DNA of 64,000 nt from Desulfosporosinus acidiphilus SJ4 (lineage in GTDB: Bacteria; Bacillota; Desulfitobacteriia; Desulfitobacteriales; Desulfitobacteriaceae): contig NC_018068.1 of the NCBI RefSeq assembly GCF_000255115.2, forward strand, positions 1,116,001 through 1,180,000, in the 5' to 3' direction. A program made the position numbers and the translations under genes. The notes under the pieces are model-generated. The model saw only the letters and a list, made by a program, of their open reading frames with translations. It was not told where the DNA came from and did not search any database. Shown here piece after piece: positions 16,868 to 26,012 of the stretch. Position 1 is the stretch's first letter; every line of letters starts with the position of its first letter.

Positions 16868-18520
16868 ATGTCAGATAACATGAAACCTTGGTTAAAAAAC
16901 TATCCCTCGAACGTTAGATACCAACTTGATTATCCCAACAAAACGCTTGGGCAGCTATTTGATGAAACCGTAAGTAAAATGCCGGATAGTCTTGCCTTGA
17001 TTTTTGCAGATCAAAGGATCACTTATCGACAGTTTGGGGAGCAAGTTGATCGTTTTGCCAGTGCTCTAGCCAACTTGGGTATTGAAAAGGGTGAACGTGT
17101 GGGACTCATGGGTCCGAATTGTCCCCAGTGGGAAATAGCCTTCTTTGCCTTGCTCAAATTAGGGGCAATCGTCGTCCAGACTAACCCAATGTATGTAGAA
17201 CGAGAAATTGCCTATCAGATGAATGATTCCGGGGCAACAACCCTCATAGTATTTGAGTTATTATATCCGCGAGTCAAGAATATTCTCAAAGAGACCTCTT
17301 TAAAGCGGGTGATCGCCTTTAATTATCTAAACCCCGTTGAGGCGAGCCAAGATCTTTATTCCTTTGATAACTTAATCCAATGTGAAATTGCTGTTCCTGA
17401 AGTTAAAATTAATTCCTCTGAAGATCTCGCTGTTTTACAGTATACAGGAGGTACGACAGGGGTTTCTAAAGGGGTAATGCTGACTCATCGGAATTTAATT
17501 TGTAATACTTTTCAGGTTATGGAGCTGGCGGTCAATATTGAATATGGTAAAGAACGCATTCTCACCATTTTGCCGGTATTCCATGTCTATGGTATGACCG
17601 ATTGTGTTAATTTTGCTGTGGCGATTGCAGCAGCACAAGTAATTTTACCTCGCTTTGAAATTGAAAAGGTTTTGGAAACAATTCAAAAACATCGTCCAAC
17701 TCTTTTCCCTGGTGCTCCAACGATGTATATGGCTATTAACAACCATCCTAACATTAGGCATTTTCGGGAGAGCTTAGCCGCTATTAAAGTCTGCAATAGT
17801 GGTTCGGCACCTTTGCCATTGGAAGTCGCTCAAAAGTTTGCTGAAGTCACTCAGGGAGAAGGTAATCTTGTCGAGGGATACGGCTTATCAGAGGCTTCCC
17901 CTGTAACTCACAGTAATCCTTTAGACCGGCCAACACGTCCCGGTTCCATTGGCCTTCCTCTGCCCGATACGGATTGTGTCATTATGGACTTGGAAACGGG
18001 AGATAGGGTGCTGCCGCCAGGTGAAATCGGAGAATTATGTATTCGTGGTCCCCAAGTTATGAAAGGTTATTGGAATAAAGCAAAGGAGACCGCTGAAACC
18101 TTACGGAACGGATGGTTATATACCGGAGATATCGCCAAAATGGATGACGACGGTTATTTCTATATTATCGACCGTAAGAAGGATATTATCATTGCCGGCG
18201 GTTTTAATATTTACCCGCGTGATATTGAGGAAGTACTCTATGAACACCCTAAGGTAAAAGAAGTGGTAGTGGCAGGAATTCCGGACCAATACCGTGGGGA
18301 AACCGTCAAGGCCTATATAGTCCTGCAGCCTGATAAGGAAGGAACAGAAGCAGAATTTACAGCCTTCTGCAAAGATAAGATGGCTGCCTACAAAGTTCCG
18401 CGTCAAGTGGAGTTTCGCAGTGAATTGCCAAGGACCATCGTTGGCAAAGTTCTTCGCCGCCAGTTAGTGGAAGAAGAAAAGGCCAAACTTCAAACGGCAG
18501 TTGCTTGTGAAAAAGAGTAA
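16868..18520 (+). CDS. long-chain-type acyl-CoA synthetase, paralogue 1
   Basis: A 550-residue AMP-forming ligase. The P-loop is QYTGGTTGVSKGVMLTH near residue 195. It has EGYGLSEASPVTHSNP, GWLYTGDIAKMDDDGYFYII, the hinge DRKKDIIIAGGFNIYPRDIE, and catalytic Lys in IVGKVLRRQL. ATG 16868 has GGGAGGT 9 nt upstream, and its first residues match the start of the paralogue at 22840; an upstream in-frame ATG is rejected for lack of both. The two paralogues are nearly identical in layout and motifs. The DUF362 gene follows 47 bp later. Confidence 0.93.
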   Translation: MSDNMKPWLKNYPSNVRYQLDYPNKTLGQLFDETVSKMPDSLALIFADQRITYRQFGEQVDRFASALANLGIEKGERVGLMGPNCPQWEIAFFALLKLGAIVVQTNPMYVEREIAYQMNDSGATTLIVFELLYPRVKNILKETSLKRVIAFNYLNPVEASQDLYSFDNLIQCEIAVPEVKINSSEDLAVLQYTGGTTGVSKGVMLTHRNLICNTFQVMELAVNIEYGKERILTILPVFHVYGMTDCVNFAVAIAAAQVILPRFEIEKVLETIQKHRPTLFPGAPTMYMAINNHPNIRHFRESLAAIKVCNSGSAPLPLEVAQKFAEVTQGEGNLVEGYGLSEASPVTHSNPLDRPTRPGSIGLPLPDTDCVIMDLETGDRVLPPGEIGELCIRGPQVMKGYWNKAKETAETLRNGWLYTGDIAKMDDDGYFYIIDRKKDIIIAGGFNIYPRDIEEVLYEHPKVKEVVVAGIPDQYRGETVKAYIVLQPDKEGTEAEFTAFCKDKMAAYKVPRQVEFRSELPRTIVGKVLRRQLVEEEKAKLQTAVACEKE

Positions 18521-18567
18521 GCGAGAATAGCTCAAGCCACTCAATACTAAGAATCGAGGGAGTTTTA

Positions 18568-19869
18568 ATGGATAAACCGTCCGTATCAATTGTAAAAGTA
18601 AATGATGTTTATGAATCCCTGCAAGAGAGCTTAAAATTATGTGACGGATTAGCTGGGTTAAACACAAATGACCAAATTTTAATTAAACCTAATATAGTCA
18701 GTTGGGATTTTGATCTGCCATTCCCACCCTTCGGTGTGGTGACTACGAGCATTGTCATAGAAGCTCTGGTACGTATCTTGGCTGAGCATGGGTTTAAAAA
18801 ACTGACGATTGGTGAAGGGGCTTTGCCTGTATTTAATCCCAAAGGCGAAGCTGTTTATGAAGCCTTAGGATATAATAAGTTGGTGCAGCGCTATGGCGTA
18901 AAACTTGCAGATTTCAACCAAGAGGCTTTCATAGCCGTTGACTATGGAGAAGGTTTAACACTTGATATTGCCAAGCAAGCTCTGGAAGCAGATAAAATCA
19001 TTAATGTACCGGTTCTGAAGACACATAATCAAGCGAAAGTCTCTTTGGGTATTAAAAACTTAAAAGGGTGTCTTAATAAAAGGTCCAAACAATTATGTCA
19101 TGGCGTGGGCAATGGAGAACTTAGCCTAATGTTTCCGCATATCATTGAAAAACTTCCCGTTGCCTTGACCATTATTGACGGCCTATACACCCTTGAAAAG
19201 GGGCCGGGTCCAACGGGCAGGTCCTTCCGCAAAAATTTGCTTATCTCCTCCCGAGATCCTTTTGCCTGCGATTTAGTGGGTGCCGCGATTCTTGGTTATC
19301 CTTTAGACGATGTTGAACATCTTAGTATTTATGCTGAACGTCATGGGTACAGCAGAGATTTAGCTGATTATGAGATAAAAGGTGAAACTATCGAAGATCA
19401 TAAGGAATATGTAGAGTATGATTGGGAGTGGTCAGAAGAGGATACTGGACCCTCAGGATTTGCCAAAAGAGGTATTACGGGTTTAGCAATTCGCAAGTAT
19501 GACAGCAGCCTGTGCACAGGTTGTTCCGTTCAATACAATCCAATGTTAATTCTTCTTGCTTCCGCCTATAAAGGCCAGCCTTTTCCTAATGTTGAGGTGG
19601 TGAGCGGCAAGAAACGTTTAGCATCTCCGGGGTTTGAGCACTCAGTACTCTTTGGTAAATGTGCTTGTCACCTAAATAAAGATAATCAGGACATCAATAA
19701 AGCTATTTCGCTTTGGGGTTGCCCTCCTGATCTGAAGAAATTTGTTGATACCTTAGCTAAAGAGGGAATTGAATGTGACTATAAGGAGTATATTCGCTTT
19801 CGTCACTATTTAATGGATCGCTATAAAAAGGATGCGAATTTTAAGCTTTCCGATTGGTCTGTTGAATAG
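18568..19869 (+). CDS. DUF362 domain protein
   Basis: A 433-residue protein with the DUF362 core: ILIKPNIVSWD near residue 41, IIEALVRILAEHGFKKLTIGEG near 60-85, and VPVLKTHNQAKVSLGIKNLKGCL near 148-170. The usual ferredoxin tail is replaced by scattered cysteines (CTGCS near residue 311, CACH near 360, WGCPPD near 382), which might bind a metal. DUF362 proteins are common in anaerobes near Fe-S enzymes but their activity is not established. GAGGGAG lies 8 nt before the ATG. Probably co-transcribed with the synthetase. Confidence 0.85.
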   Translation: MDKPSVSIVKVNDVYESLQESLKLCDGLAGLNTNDQILIKPNIVSWDFDLPFPPFGVVTTSIVIEALVRILAEHGFKKLTIGEGALPVFNPKGEAVYEALGYNKLVQRYGVKLADFNQEAFIAVDYGEGLTLDIAKQALEADKIINVPVLKTHNQAKVSLGIKNLKGCLNKRSKQLCHGVGNGELSLMFPHIIEKLPVALTIIDGLYTLEKGPGPTGRSFRKNLLISSRDPFACDLVGAAILGYPLDDVEHLSIYAERHGYSRDLADYEIKGETIEDHKEYVEYDWEWSEEDTGPSGFAKRGITGLAIRKYDSSLCTGCSVQYNPMLILLASAYKGQPFPNVEVVSGKKRLASPGFEHSVLFGKCACHLNKDNQDINKAISLWGCPPDLKKFVDTLAKEGIECDYKEYIRFRHYLMDRYKKDANFKLSDWSVE

Positions 19870-20007
19870 ATCACAACACTATAAAACATCAATTAACGTT
19901 AAGTTTGGATGAATTAATATTCATTTTAAAACCAATAAAAAATAGTTATTTGTTTGAAAATCGTGAAGAGGCGCTCAGAACGTAGAAGTAAATAATTAGG
20001 GAATGCA

Positions 20008-20047
20008 AAAAACGGGTTATGCCTGAAACTGGGCAAACCCGTTCACC
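20008..20047 (-). terminator. rho-independent terminator of the membrane-protein gene
   Basis: Read on the minus strand: ACGGGTT...AACCCGT stem with inner GCC/GGC pairs, then TTTTTTG. It lies just after the minus-strand gene ending at 20062; on the plus strand it faces the DUF362 gene. Confidence 0.8.
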
Positions 20048-20061
20048 TCTTTATCCTGATT

Positions 20062-20760
20062 TTAAGCTTTGATGGTATGTTCTGAAGCGGAGCTTACTGC
20101 AATTTTTGTTACAAGCTTATTTATGCCGTAAATACAAATGATGAATATTGTGCCAACGATAAGCTCAATGGCAATCCACTGGTATATATTAGTGACTGGA
20201 ACTGTTGCAGCTATAGCTTTATCTGTGGCGCCTTTCATTGCCGCTATTGCAGCAGAATTACCTCCTGCAGCAGCGACAGCATTTGCATAGCCTGCAACAG
20301 TTTTGGCCGCTATAGCGGCGGCAGTATTCCCGCTCGAAACGGCAGCGGCGACAGTAAAGCACATAAAAGCATAGTTATTGAATATCCAAGGTATTACATC
20401 TTTTAAGAAAACAATAGCTGCGACAAATATGCAAATATAGATCAATGTCGCATGAAACACAGCATCAACTGTGTGGGGGGCTGTGAATTGGGACATGTCT
20501 CCTCCCAGAAGCGGAACAGTTGCATTAAACCAATAGACTATCAGGTCAAGGTTTAGAATTCCAAAAGCACTTCCTAATAAAATTGCAGGAGCTTCTTTAA
20601 TATTCATATGAGCCATAAAGTAAAAAATCATGATCATAAATGCTGGCCACGCTGCTAAGTGCATCGGTTCTAAGACGAGTTCGCCGGCCATAATAAGGGC
20701 TAGCAAGAGCACGAGAAAAACAAGATTAGCCTTACTAAAAATACTTGAGAGTTTTGCCAT
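20062..20760 (-). CDS. uncharacterised polytopic membrane protein
   Basis: A 232-residue protein with five to six predicted membrane segments: residues 12-32, 37-55, 58-78, about 100-120, 125-145 and 200-220. A very Ala-rich segment at about 145-190 (SGNTAAAIAAKTVAGYANAV and onwards) lies before the last segment. I do not recognise the family. It is the only gene on the opposite strand within the acyl-CoA cluster, with its own AGAGGAGG site and terminator. A substrate or proton channel is possible but not supported directly. Confidence 0.75.
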   Translation of the reverse strand: MAKLSSIFSKANLVFLVLLLALIMAGELVLEPMHLAAWPAFMIMIFYFMAHMNIKEAPAILLGSAFGILNLDLIVYWFNATVPLLGGDMSQFTAPHTVDAVFHATLIYICIFVAAIVFLKDVIPWIFNNYAFMCFTVAAAVSSGNTAAAIAAKTVAGYANAVAAAGGNSAAIAAMKGATDKAIAATVPVTNIYQWIAIELIVGTIFIICIYGINKLVTKIAVSSASEHTIKA

Positions 20761-20804
20761 TACTCCAACCTCCTCTTAAAAATATATGACGTGGATTCGG
20801 ATAG

Positions 20805-20837
20805 GAACAAGTTCTCTTCAAAGGATAGAACAAGTTC
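20805..20837. promoter_or_regulatory. paired GAACAAGTTC dyads upstream of the membrane-protein gene
   Basis: GAACAAGTTC occurs at 20805-20814 and again at 20828-20837, within a direct repeat GGATA(G)GAACAAGTTC. The 23-bp spacing is about two helical turns. It lies 45-77 bp before the minus-strand start at 20760, in operator position. Confidence 0.45.
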
Positions 20838-21003
20838 CCTTTGGCCTACTATCCCTCCCTTCCGGCGCCACAGTGGTTATTGGAAGATGCTAATAAAGTG
20901 TTTTGCAATATTTGTGCCACTATTCAAAAGATTCAAAAAACATCAAGTAAACTCTTGTTATCTCTCGATTTGTCGCTTTGATTTTCGGAGATTTTAGCAA
21001 AGT

Positions 21004-21149
21004 TTTGTTCTACTATCAGAAAGTATAACCTTTGGTTGTATACTGCAAGAAGAGTTAATTCGTGCGAAGACAGTGTCTTCGTCTTCTAGCACAAGTGCAA
21101 CTTAGCTGCCGCTTTCGCCGGAGGGTAAGCGCCAGTTAAGTTTTCTTTA
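21004..21149 (+). repeat. dispersed repeat B, copy 2
   Basis: It is near identical to copy 3 at 50414 over about 145 bp, with differences mainly in the last stem (GGAGGGTAAGCGCCAGTTAAG), which keeps base pairing with CTTAGCTG only partly. It lies in the long leader of the second dehydrogenase gene. The rest of 20838-21407 shows no gene. Confidence 0.85.
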
Positions 21150-21407
21150 TATATGTAAGCGCTGTTTAGGAAATATACACATAGACTTTTCACTGTATAC
21201 TTTTAGGCAAAAGATTTCCATTTATCCATGACTTGAATTAGAATTGAGATCTAAATTCACTTACAGATAGGATCTTGTTCGGATGAGCTTTTGTATAAAA
21301 TATATACGCTTGTAATTAAGCGGGATCTATTGAAAAGAACAATAAGAGGCAAGGCACTTTTTAAGCGGGGATTAATAAGAACAATAAAAGATTTCGGAGG
21401 TGCAGTT

Positions 21408-22274
21408 ATGAACATTAATGATATTAAAACGATTTGCGTCATAGGGGCAGGAAATATGGGACATCAGATTTCCCTTTGTGCTGCTTTAGCCGGGTATAAA
21501 GTGATTTGTACGGATATTAATCAAGAGATGTTAAATAAAGCTGAGAATTTTGCCCGCAATTATCTTCCTGAGCGTGTGTCTAAAGGAAAATTAACGCAAG
21601 AACAAGCTGATAGGGCCTTAGAAAATTTAAGCTTTAAACGAAGTTTAGAGGAAGCAGCGGTCGATGCTGATTTTGTGATAGAAGCCGCCGTAGAAAAATT
21701 AGATATTAAGCGAAAGCTCTTTGCTGATATAGACAGAATTGCTCCTCCCCATGCTATATTGGCAACCAATAGCTCCTTTATAGTTAGTTCTAAAATTGCA
21801 GATGCCACAAATCGCCCACAAAAGGTCTGCAACATGCATTTCTTTAATCCTGCCCTTGTCATGAAACTTGTCGAAGTCGTTCAAGGTCCGCATACTTCCC
21901 AGGAAACCGCTCAGGTTACTATGGATTTGACAGCAAACTTTGGCAAAACAGGGGTTTGGCTGAAAAAGGAAATCTATGGTTTTTTAGTGAACAGGATTGT
22001 GGCTGCTATTAATCAAGAGGCATTGTTTCTAGCAGATATGGGTATTGCTGCTCCCGAAGAGATAGATATGGCTGTTACAAATGCTTTAGGTCATCCAATG
22101 GGCCCTTTCCGTTTATTGGACTTCACAGGAATAGATTTAGCTTATTATATAGGCATGGAACGCTATCAAGATACCCGCGATCCTAAAGATAAACCTTCGC
22201 CCCTTTTAGTTGAAAAATTTTCCAAAGGGGAATATGGTGTAAAAGCGAAAAAAGGTTTTTATTCTTACGAGTGA
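21408..22274 (+). CDS. 3-hydroxyacyl-CoA (3-hydroxybutyryl-CoA) dehydrogenase, copy 2
   Basis: A 288-residue paralogue of the product of 2668-3534, collinear with it. It has GAGNMG near residue 14, CNMHFFNP near residue 136, LLDFTGIDLAYYIGMERYQ and KKGFYSYE at the C-terminus. ATG 21408 has CGGAGGT 7 nt upstream; 39 extra in-frame codons upstream have no site and no homology. It is followed, after a 565-bp gap with its own sigma-54-like site, by the second synthetase paralogue. The reaction is the same as for copy 1. Confidence 0.93.
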   Translation: MNINDIKTICVIGAGNMGHQISLCAALAGYKVICTDINQEMLNKAENFARNYLPERVSKGKLTQEQADRALENLSFKRSLEEAAVDADFVIEAAVEKLDIKRKLFADIDRIAPPHAILATNSSFIVSSKIADATNRPQKVCNMHFFNPALVMKLVEVVQGPHTSQETAQVTMDLTANFGKTGVWLKKEIYGFLVNRIVAAINQEALFLADMGIAAPEEIDMAVTNALGHPMGPFRLLDFTGIDLAYYIGMERYQDTRDPKDKPSPLLVEKFSKGEYGVKAKKGFYSYE

Positions 22275-22275
22275 A

Positions 22276-22330
22276 TACTATAACCTAAACCTGAACCTAA
22301 ACCTGAACCTGAACCTGAACCTGAATTTGA
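22276..22330. repeat. hexanucleotide tandem repeat
   Basis: A run of about nine degenerate 6-bp units based on AACCTG/AACCTA starts right after the dehydrogenase stop and decays into TTGACCTTGAACTTGGGC. It is outside any credible gene; the minus-strand frame through it gives only a Gly/Ser repeat. Confidence 0.75.
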
Positions 22331-22681
22331 CCTTGAACTTGGGCTTGGGCTTCGGTGGGAAAGGCAACCTATTCCGAAGCAACTTACTTGGGAGAGCATA
22401 TCCGCAAATGATCTTTGTGGATTTGCTCTTAATTTTTTTGTACTAACAGATAACAAGTGAAGACTGTGACCTAATGGTATGAAGAGCTGAGCGCGAGCGG
22501 GCATCTGTATATGATGTATACACTTGCCGAAGGTTTAGTCGCAATATTGTAACAATTATATACATGTGTAAGAGTTTCTCTTAATGTTTTATGGTTGCTC
22601 CAATTATTTTGTATAAATATATCCCACCACAGCAATGGATTAAGGATAAGACATAGCAAGTATAATAAATTTTTATAATAT

Positions 22682-22697
22682 TGGTACAATTCTTGCA
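22682..22697 (+). promoter_or_regulatory. candidate sigma-54 promoter (-24/-12)
   Basis: TGGTACAATTCTTGCA has the GG and GC pairs at the right spacing, with T for C at one position of the -24 element. It lies about 145 bp upstream of the synthetase at 22840. Nothing else coding is seen in 22331-22839. Confidence 0.6.
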
Positions 22698-22839
22698 AAT
22701 GTAAACAAGGTGAATAATTATGAATATTTAGAAAAAGGTGGTGATAATTTTATTGCTGCAACGCAGCTATTTGGGCATGGCGGCCGTTTGTTTGTTAAAC
22801 GGTCTTTGGGATTGGTGAAATTAAGGAGGTTAAGTAATC

Positions 22840-24489
22840 ATGCCACAAACTGAAAAACCTTGGTTAAAAAGCTATCCGTCCAAAATAAAGCCAAACTTGG
22901 ATTATCCTGCAATGACTCTTGGACAATTGCTGGATGATGCAGTAAGTAAGAGACCAGATACAGTGGCCATGATTTTTGAGGATCAAAAGGTTACGTATAG
23001 GGAGTTTGGAGATCAGGTGAATCGCTTTGCCAAAGGGTTATTGGACATAGGTGTAAAAAAAGGAGATCGAGTTGGGCTAATGGGGCCTAATTGCCCCCAA
23101 TGGGTTGTTAGTTTTTACGCCTTGCTTAAGATCGGTGCCATCGTTGTACAAACTAACCCGATGTATGTGGAACGCGAAATAGCCCATCAAATGAACGATT
23201 CCGGTGCCACAACAATTATTGTGTTGGAAGCGTTGTATCCCAGAGTTAAAAATGTTCTTCACGAAACCTCCCTGCAGCGCGTCATAGCTTTTAGTTTTTT
23301 TGCTCCTGTTGAGCCCGCAAAGGACTTATATTCCTATGATGAATTGATAAAGAATGATTCGATTTTACCACCGGTTGAGCTAAATCCTGCTGCTGACTTA
23401 GCGGTTTTACAATATACGGGCGGTACGACGGGTGTGTCCAAGGGTGTCATGCTTACACACCGTAACTTAATATGTAATGCTCTGCAGAGTATTACATGGT
23501 CTCTGGATTTAAATTACGGGGAAGAACGAATCCTGACAATATTGCCGGTGTTTCATGTTTATGGAATGACTAACTGTGTAAACTATGCCGTGGCTAGTGC
23601 ATCAACCCAAATAATCTTGCCTCGCTTTGAAATAGATAAAGTCTTAGCTGCTATTAAAAAATATAGGCCAACCCTATTCCCTGGTGCGCCCACGATTTTT
23701 ATGGCTATTAACAACCATCCTCGAATTGCGGATTATCGGGAATGTTTAGCAGCTATCAAAGTTTGCAATAGCGGTTCAGCGCCTCTTCCTTTGGAAGTTG
23801 CCCAAAAGTTCAAGAAAGTAACGCAGGGAGAAGGAAATTTGGCCGAGGGATATGGACTGTCCGAAGCTTCACCGGTTACTCATAGCAATCCATTGGATCG
23901 TCCTACCCGTGAAGGTTCTATAGGTATCCCCTTCCCAGATACAGACTGTGTTATCATGGACCTGGAAACAGGAACAAGGCCTCTCCCGGCAGGAGGGATC
24001 GGAGAATTGTGTATTAGGGGCCCTCAGGTTATGAGCGGGTACTGGAATAGGCCCGAGGAAACAAAAGCGACCTTACGGGATGGCTGGCTGCATACAGGTG
24101 ACATTGCCAAAATGGATGACGATGGTTATTTTTATATCATCGACCGAAAGAAAGATATGATTATCGCTGGAGGCTATAATATTTATCCCCGTGACATTGA
24201 AGAAGTTCTTTATGAACATCCTAAGGTGAAAGAAGTCGTTGTTGCCGGAGTACCAGACCAGTATCGCGGGGAAACCGCGAAAGCCTATATTGTGCTGCAT
24301 GATGACATAGAAGGAACTGAACAGGAATTTATTTTATTTTGCAGAAGCAAAATGGCAGCCTTCAAAGTTCCGCGTCTCGTTGAGTTTAGAAAAGAGTTGC
24401 CGAGAAGTATTGTAGGAAAAGTTTTACGACGTCAGCTAGTGGATGAGGAAAAGGCAAAACTTCAGGCTGCCGTTGCGAGCCAGGCTTAG
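22840..24489 (+). CDS. long-chain-type acyl-CoA synthetase, paralogue 2
   Basis: A 549-residue AMP-forming ligase, collinear with the product of 16868-18520. It has QYTGGTTGVSKGVMLTH, EGYGLSEASPVTHSNP, GWLHTGDIAKMDDDGYFYII, the hinge DRKKDMIIAGGYNIYPRDIE and SIVGKVLRRQL. AAGGAGGT lies 10 nt before the ATG. It has its own sigma-54-like promoter and ends at the bidirectional terminator at 24540. With the dehydrogenase at 21408 it looks like a duplicated module. Confidence 0.93.
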   Translation: MPQTEKPWLKSYPSKIKPNLDYPAMTLGQLLDDAVSKRPDTVAMIFEDQKVTYREFGDQVNRFAKGLLDIGVKKGDRVGLMGPNCPQWVVSFYALLKIGAIVVQTNPMYVEREIAHQMNDSGATTIIVLEALYPRVKNVLHETSLQRVIAFSFFAPVEPAKDLYSYDELIKNDSILPPVELNPAADLAVLQYTGGTTGVSKGVMLTHRNLICNALQSITWSLDLNYGEERILTILPVFHVYGMTNCVNYAVASASTQIILPRFEIDKVLAAIKKYRPTLFPGAPTIFMAINNHPRIADYRECLAAIKVCNSGSAPLPLEVAQKFKKVTQGEGNLAEGYGLSEASPVTHSNPLDRPTREGSIGIPFPDTDCVIMDLETGTRPLPAGGIGELCIRGPQVMSGYWNRPEETKATLRDGWLHTGDIAKMDDDGYFYIIDRKKDMIIAGGYNIYPRDIEEVLYEHPKVKEVVVAGVPDQYRGETAKAYIVLHDDIEGTEQEFILFCRSKMAAFKVPRLVEFRKELPRSIVGKVLRRQLVDEEKAKLQAAVASQA

Positions 24490-24539
24490 TTTTTCTATAC
24501 CATTTCCGATTCCAATAGATAAATCAAGCGTTGAGAACA

Positions 24540-24575
24540 ATGGACGAAACATCTTTTAAATGAGGTTTCGTCCAT
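24540..24575. terminator. bidirectional terminator
   Basis: ATGGACGAAAC pairs with GTTTCGTCCAT around a 14-nt loop, between convergent genes ending at 24489 (plus) and 24638 (minus). Confidence 0.75.
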
Positions 24576-24637
24576 TTCCTGTTCAGGAGTTAAATAATAT
24601 TCAAAGTATGAGCGCATGCAGTTGTGTTTAGGTTGGG

Positions 24638-25897
24638 CTATTCTTCGGAGTAAATTCGTTTTTCTCCTCGGAGGCTCTGATATTTTTGAATATCTTGGGT
24701 GACCTCAATTGTACCTCGGTACGTCCCGTTTTCATCCCGTAACGCGAAATATTGGATATAAACATACTGATTGTCCATATGTAGCCAGAAATCAGCTGTA
24801 TCACGCTGCCCGCTTTTAAAGTCTTGAACGATCTTGTTAACAATATGAACGCTGTCAGGAGGGTGGCAGTCTTTGACATTACGGCCGATAATTGCCTTAC
24901 TGCGCTGAAAGATACGTTCTTTACCAAAAGAGAAATAGCGAACGATATCGAATTCATCCACAAAGGTTATATCCACCGGCAGGTGATTAAAGATAAGACT
25001 TATTTGTTCTAAGGAAAGAGCGCCGGTTGAAAAAGGAAGAAGTTGATGAGGCAGACTGCTTGGTGATTGAGTCTGGGAAAAGGCCTTTTGATCAACCGGT
25101 GGTTCGGGAGGAACGGATGGAATCCATCCATGATCAGGCTGAACTAACGCATATCCGATCTCACCGCTCTGTTCGGCCACTGCCGCCCATTCTGCTTCAG
25201 TTAAGGTTTCCATGCTCATTGGGAATAAGATATTTTCCTCTTTGTAAATCATATCTTCAATAGCTTTTAGTACCGGTAAAGCCGTAGTTTGAATCATTTC
25301 TTGAAAAACATGGGTTTCGGAGGTCGGGTGCGAAAGTTCTTGAGAAATCTGCTTTAGTTGGGCTCTGATTTCATCATGTATCCCCCACATCACTTTGGGG
25401 GGACCGCTTACTCCGTGCTTTTCCAAGTAAGCAAAGAGAATATTCTCTTTGCGGCTGTAATGCTTTTCTATTTCAATCAATTGCCGGTGGAGGGCTTGCC
25501 ATTCATTGAGAATTTTACCTGGAATAGCTGATTGAGCGGAATCGAGAAGCTGTTCCAGAAGGGGACGCAGCTCCTTAATTAAGCTTTCAATGGCCTGATT
25601 TTCTTTGCGAAATGTCTGAATGGGGTGCCCGCCTTGCTCTTGTGATTTGGGCTGTTGGTCAAGACTATCCTGGAATACGGAAACATGAACATCACAAAGA
25701 CTTTGGATTTCCTTTTCCGGCAAACCTTCTTGAATAAGTTCCTGCTCCAAAGCGGCGATTTCTGTTGCCCCGACATCGGATAAGAGCTCACGAAATCTTT
25801 CTTTCAATTCCTGAGGATTTTTATTTTGATGAATGTCGCGAATAATTTGCTTGAGAGTTTCTCGCCGCTGGTTATGATGCCCCATGAGTTCACTCAT
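24638..25897 (-). CDS. DUF438/hemerythrin-like/PAS sensor protein
   Basis: A 419-residue soluble protein. A DUF438 domain covers about residues 8-80. A hemerythrin-like four-helix domain follows (about 95-235), with HRQLIEIEKHYSRKENILF and EDMIYKEENILFPM blocks. A C-terminal PAS domain (about 305-410) begins at NHLPVDITFVDEFDIVRYFS. This is the standard layout of DUF438 proteins, thought to sense oxygen, NO or iron through the hemerythrin part; no output domain is seen. AAAGGAG precedes the ATG at good spacing. It stands alone between two terminators/repeats. Confidence 0.9.
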   Translation of the reverse strand: MSELMGHHNQRRETLKQIIRDIHQNKNPQELKERFRELLSDVGATEIAALEQELIQEGLPEKEIQSLCDVHVSVFQDSLDQQPKSQEQGGHPIQTFRKENQAIESLIKELRPLLEQLLDSAQSAIPGKILNEWQALHRQLIEIEKHYSRKENILFAYLEKHGVSGPPKVMWGIHDEIRAQLKQISQELSHPTSETHVFQEMIQTTALPVLKAIEDMIYKEENILFPMSMETLTEAEWAAVAEQSGEIGYALVQPDHGWIPSVPPEPPVDQKAFSQTQSPSSLPHQLLPFSTGALSLEQISLIFNHLPVDITFVDEFDIVRYFSFGKERIFQRSKAIIGRNVKDCHPPDSVHIVNKIVQDFKSGQRDTADFWLHMDNQYVYIQYFALRDENGTYRGTIEVTQDIQKYQSLRGEKRIYSEE

Positions 25898-25987
25898 AGT
25901 TTTTCTCCTTTCGCCGTTAAGCTTATCTATAAAAGGATGCGACGATTAGGAGCTTTTCATGCATAATGAGCCGCCACCTTTCTTTAT

Positions 25988-26012
25988 GCTGGCGCCAGCT
26001 AAGTTTTCTTTA
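25988..26012 (+). repeat. terminal fragment of repeat B fused to repeat A
   Basis: GCTGGCGCCAGC followed by TAAGTTTTCTTTA equals the last 25 bp of repeat B. The next base starts repeat A copy 3 exactly. Confidence 0.8.

Noticed and set aside
20791-20997. 68-codon plus-strand frame between the membrane-protein gene and repeat B
   Set aside because: No ribosome site and unnatural composition; overlaps the operator-like dyads.
22265-22504. Gly/Ser-repeat minus-strand frame
   Set aside because: Produced by the hexanucleotide repeat; no start signal.
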